Origin: Fretibacterium sp.
GTDB taxonomy: Bacteria > Synergistota > Synergistia > Synergistales > Aminobacteriaceae
Reading direction: 5' to 3'
NCBI GenBank assembly: GCA_016280565.1
Contig: JAEEGY010000005.1
Coordinates: forward strand, 1-6,478
DNA: 6,478 nt
Shown here: positions 5,685 to 6,478 of the stretch, in pieces
Layout: each line of letters opens with the position of its first letter
How positions within the stretch are numbered: position 1 is the stretch's first letter
The notes under the pieces: generated by a model
Told to the model about the DNA's origin: nothing
Databases searched by the model: none
The model's input: the letters and a program-made list of their open reading frames with translations, nothing else
Position numbers and translations under genes: made by a program

Positions 5685-5871
5685 CACCGTCCTTCCGCAG
5701 GGCGGACTCCCCGTTTCATGATGAGCCCTGTTCTCGGCCAGACGAGCCAGCTTACGCAAAACCGTAAGGTTTTGCGGCGCTGTGCCGGTCGGCTGTGTCG
5801 GAGCGAGGCGAAGCCGCCTTGTGGAGGCCACCCGGGACCCCTTCTTGTCATTTTATTTTAACATACCGCAT
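5685..5871. other. Structured non-coding stretch upstream of the 43-codon ORF
   Basis: No convincing gene is seen here. The stretch would be the leader of the minus-strand ORF. Hairpins include 5685-5707, which on the minus strand contains the ribosome binding site, CAGGGC with GCCCTG (about 5698-5732), and a perfect 9-bp stem 5755-5763 with 5768-5776 closed by GTAA, a GNRA-type tetraloop when read on the plus strand. An AT-rich patch (5850-5871) holds two weak minus-strand -10-like TAAAAT boxes. Possible frames, such as a 47-codon one from 5720 on the plus strand, lack ribosome binding sites. Confidence 0.4.
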
Positions 5872-5910
5872 AAAAGCGCCGCGGCCCCTGAGGGCCGCGG
5901 CGCTTTTTTT
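5872..5910 (-). terminator. Terminator of flgE, usable on both strands
   Basis: A perfect 16-bp stem (5872-5887 with 5892-5907) closes a four-base loop. AAAA on the left arm and seven T residues on the right give a U-tail on either strand. It lies about 25 bases past the flgE stop codon. The GC-rich core and loop match those of the terminator at 2581-2610. Confidence 0.88.
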
Positions 5911-5935
5911 ACGGGTTGATCGAAACTGCGCGGGA

Positions 5936-6478
5936 CTACCGCTTCAGGTTCACGACCTCCTCAAGGATCTGGTCGCTGGTGGTGATGACGCGGGTGTTGG
6001 CCTGGAAGCCGCGCTGGGCGATGATCAGGTGAGTGAACTCCTCGGTCAGGTCAACGTTGGACATCTCCAGGTTCTGGGAGAGAATGGTGCCCTTGCCGTT
6101 CAGGCCCGCCGGGTCGATGTTCGCGTTGCCGGAGTTGATGGTGGCGCGGAACATGGACTCGCCCACCTTCTCAAGGCCCTGCTGGTTGGCGAAGGTTGCC
6201 AGCGCCACACGGTACAGCGGGATGCGCTGGCCGTTGCTGTAGTTCCCCGTGATGGTGCCGTCTGTGCCGATGGAGTAGTCCTCCAGGATGCCCATAGGAT
6301 AGCCGTTCTGGTACACAGCCTTGGTCGTCGTCTCGGAGGCGAACTGTGTCACGCCATACATCTTGTCGCCGTCACCGCCCATGTTCAGACTGATGGTCTG
6401 GTTGGGCATACCCTTCAGGCTGAACGGGATGGTGATCTTCGCGTCAAGGGATTGGCCATTGCCATCAAGGACGTTGCA
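5936..6478 (-). CDS. flgE: Flagellar hook protein FlgE, C-terminal part (5' end outside window)
   Basis: The frame enters from the right edge and ends at TAG (5938-5936); 180 C-terminal residues are visible, and an internal ATG at 6409 is not the start. FlgE polymerises into the hook joining the flagellar rod to the filament; it is exported by the flagellar type III system. Recognition rests on the conserved C-terminal region: FANQQGLEKVGESMF (central hook-basal-body consensus), then SNVDLTEEF and IIAQRGFQANTRVITTSDQ, ending EEVVNLKR. These form the D0 coiled-coil helix shared by the rod/hook family. The segment before (about residues 20-70 in window) belongs to the variable outer domains. 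The NVDLTEEF and AQRGFQAN motifs also occur in FlgG/FlgF; the FANQQGL...F.ATINSGN context favours FlgE. The gene closes with its own terminator and no further flagellar gene follows. Confidence 0.92.
   Translation of the reverse strand, partial: CNVLDGNGQSLDAKITIPFSLKGMPNQTISLNMGGDGDKMYGVTQFASETTTKAVYQNGYPMGILEDYSIGTDGTITGNYSNGQRIPLYRVALATFANQQGLEKVGESMFRATINSGNANIDPAGLNGKGTILSQNLEMSNVDLTEEFTHLIIAQRGFQANTRVITTSDQILEEVVNLKR

Noticed and set aside
5580..5831. 83-codon minus-strand frame
   Set aside because: No ribosome binding site, no recognisable protein features, and it overlaps the better supported 43-codon frame and several hairpins.
5503..5871. RNase P RNA or tmRNA, suggested by the ~350-nt length of structured sequence
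   Set aside because: The universally conserved RNase P P4 sequences and the tmRNA ends and tag-coding segment are absent on both strands.

Overview
The window looks like chromosomal DNA from a flagellated, high-GC, probably anaerobic bacterium. Two genes run off the edges: a flavocytochrome c-type fumarate reductase flavoprotein on the left and the flagellar hook protein gene flgE on the right. A Synergistota member would fit the fumarate-reductase paralogue, the flagellum, the strong GC-rich terminators and the small exported proteins. That placement is an inference from style; no marker gene in the window proves it.

Layout, left to right. (1) Positions 2-2560, plus strand: the C-terminal 852 residues of a large flavoprotein holding two tandemly fused copies of the same fumarate-reductase-type domain. 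It is closed by a GC-rich hairpin at 2581-2610. (2) 2717-3202, plus strand: an unrecognised 161-residue exported protein with its own promoter and a strong terminator. (3) Two minus-strand genes converge on it: an exported ankyrin-repeat protein (3956-4888), then a 150-residue membrane-anchored protein (3378-3830). They may share a transcript. (4) About 1 kb (4889-5935) has no ordinary-sized gene but is dense in signals. There are three extended -10 promoters on the plus strand, each followed by a compact unit that ends in a hairpin terminator. Two of the promoters are built into the T-rich tail of the preceding terminator. The region also holds candidate small ORFs of 34 residues (plus) and 43 residues (minus, with a membrane segment), the latter overlapped by a convergent antisense transcript. 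(5) 5872-5910: a terminator sharing its hairpin core with the one at 2581-2610, followed by the 3' part of flgE on the minus strand.

Functionally the flavoprotein and FlgE belong to unrelated systems, anaerobic reduction and motility. The small exported proteins between them are not recognised. The most interesting part is the 5090-5700 island, which reads as an array of small RNA or small-protein transcription units. Part of it resembles a type I toxin-antitoxin arrangement, but this is inferred from sequence signals alone.
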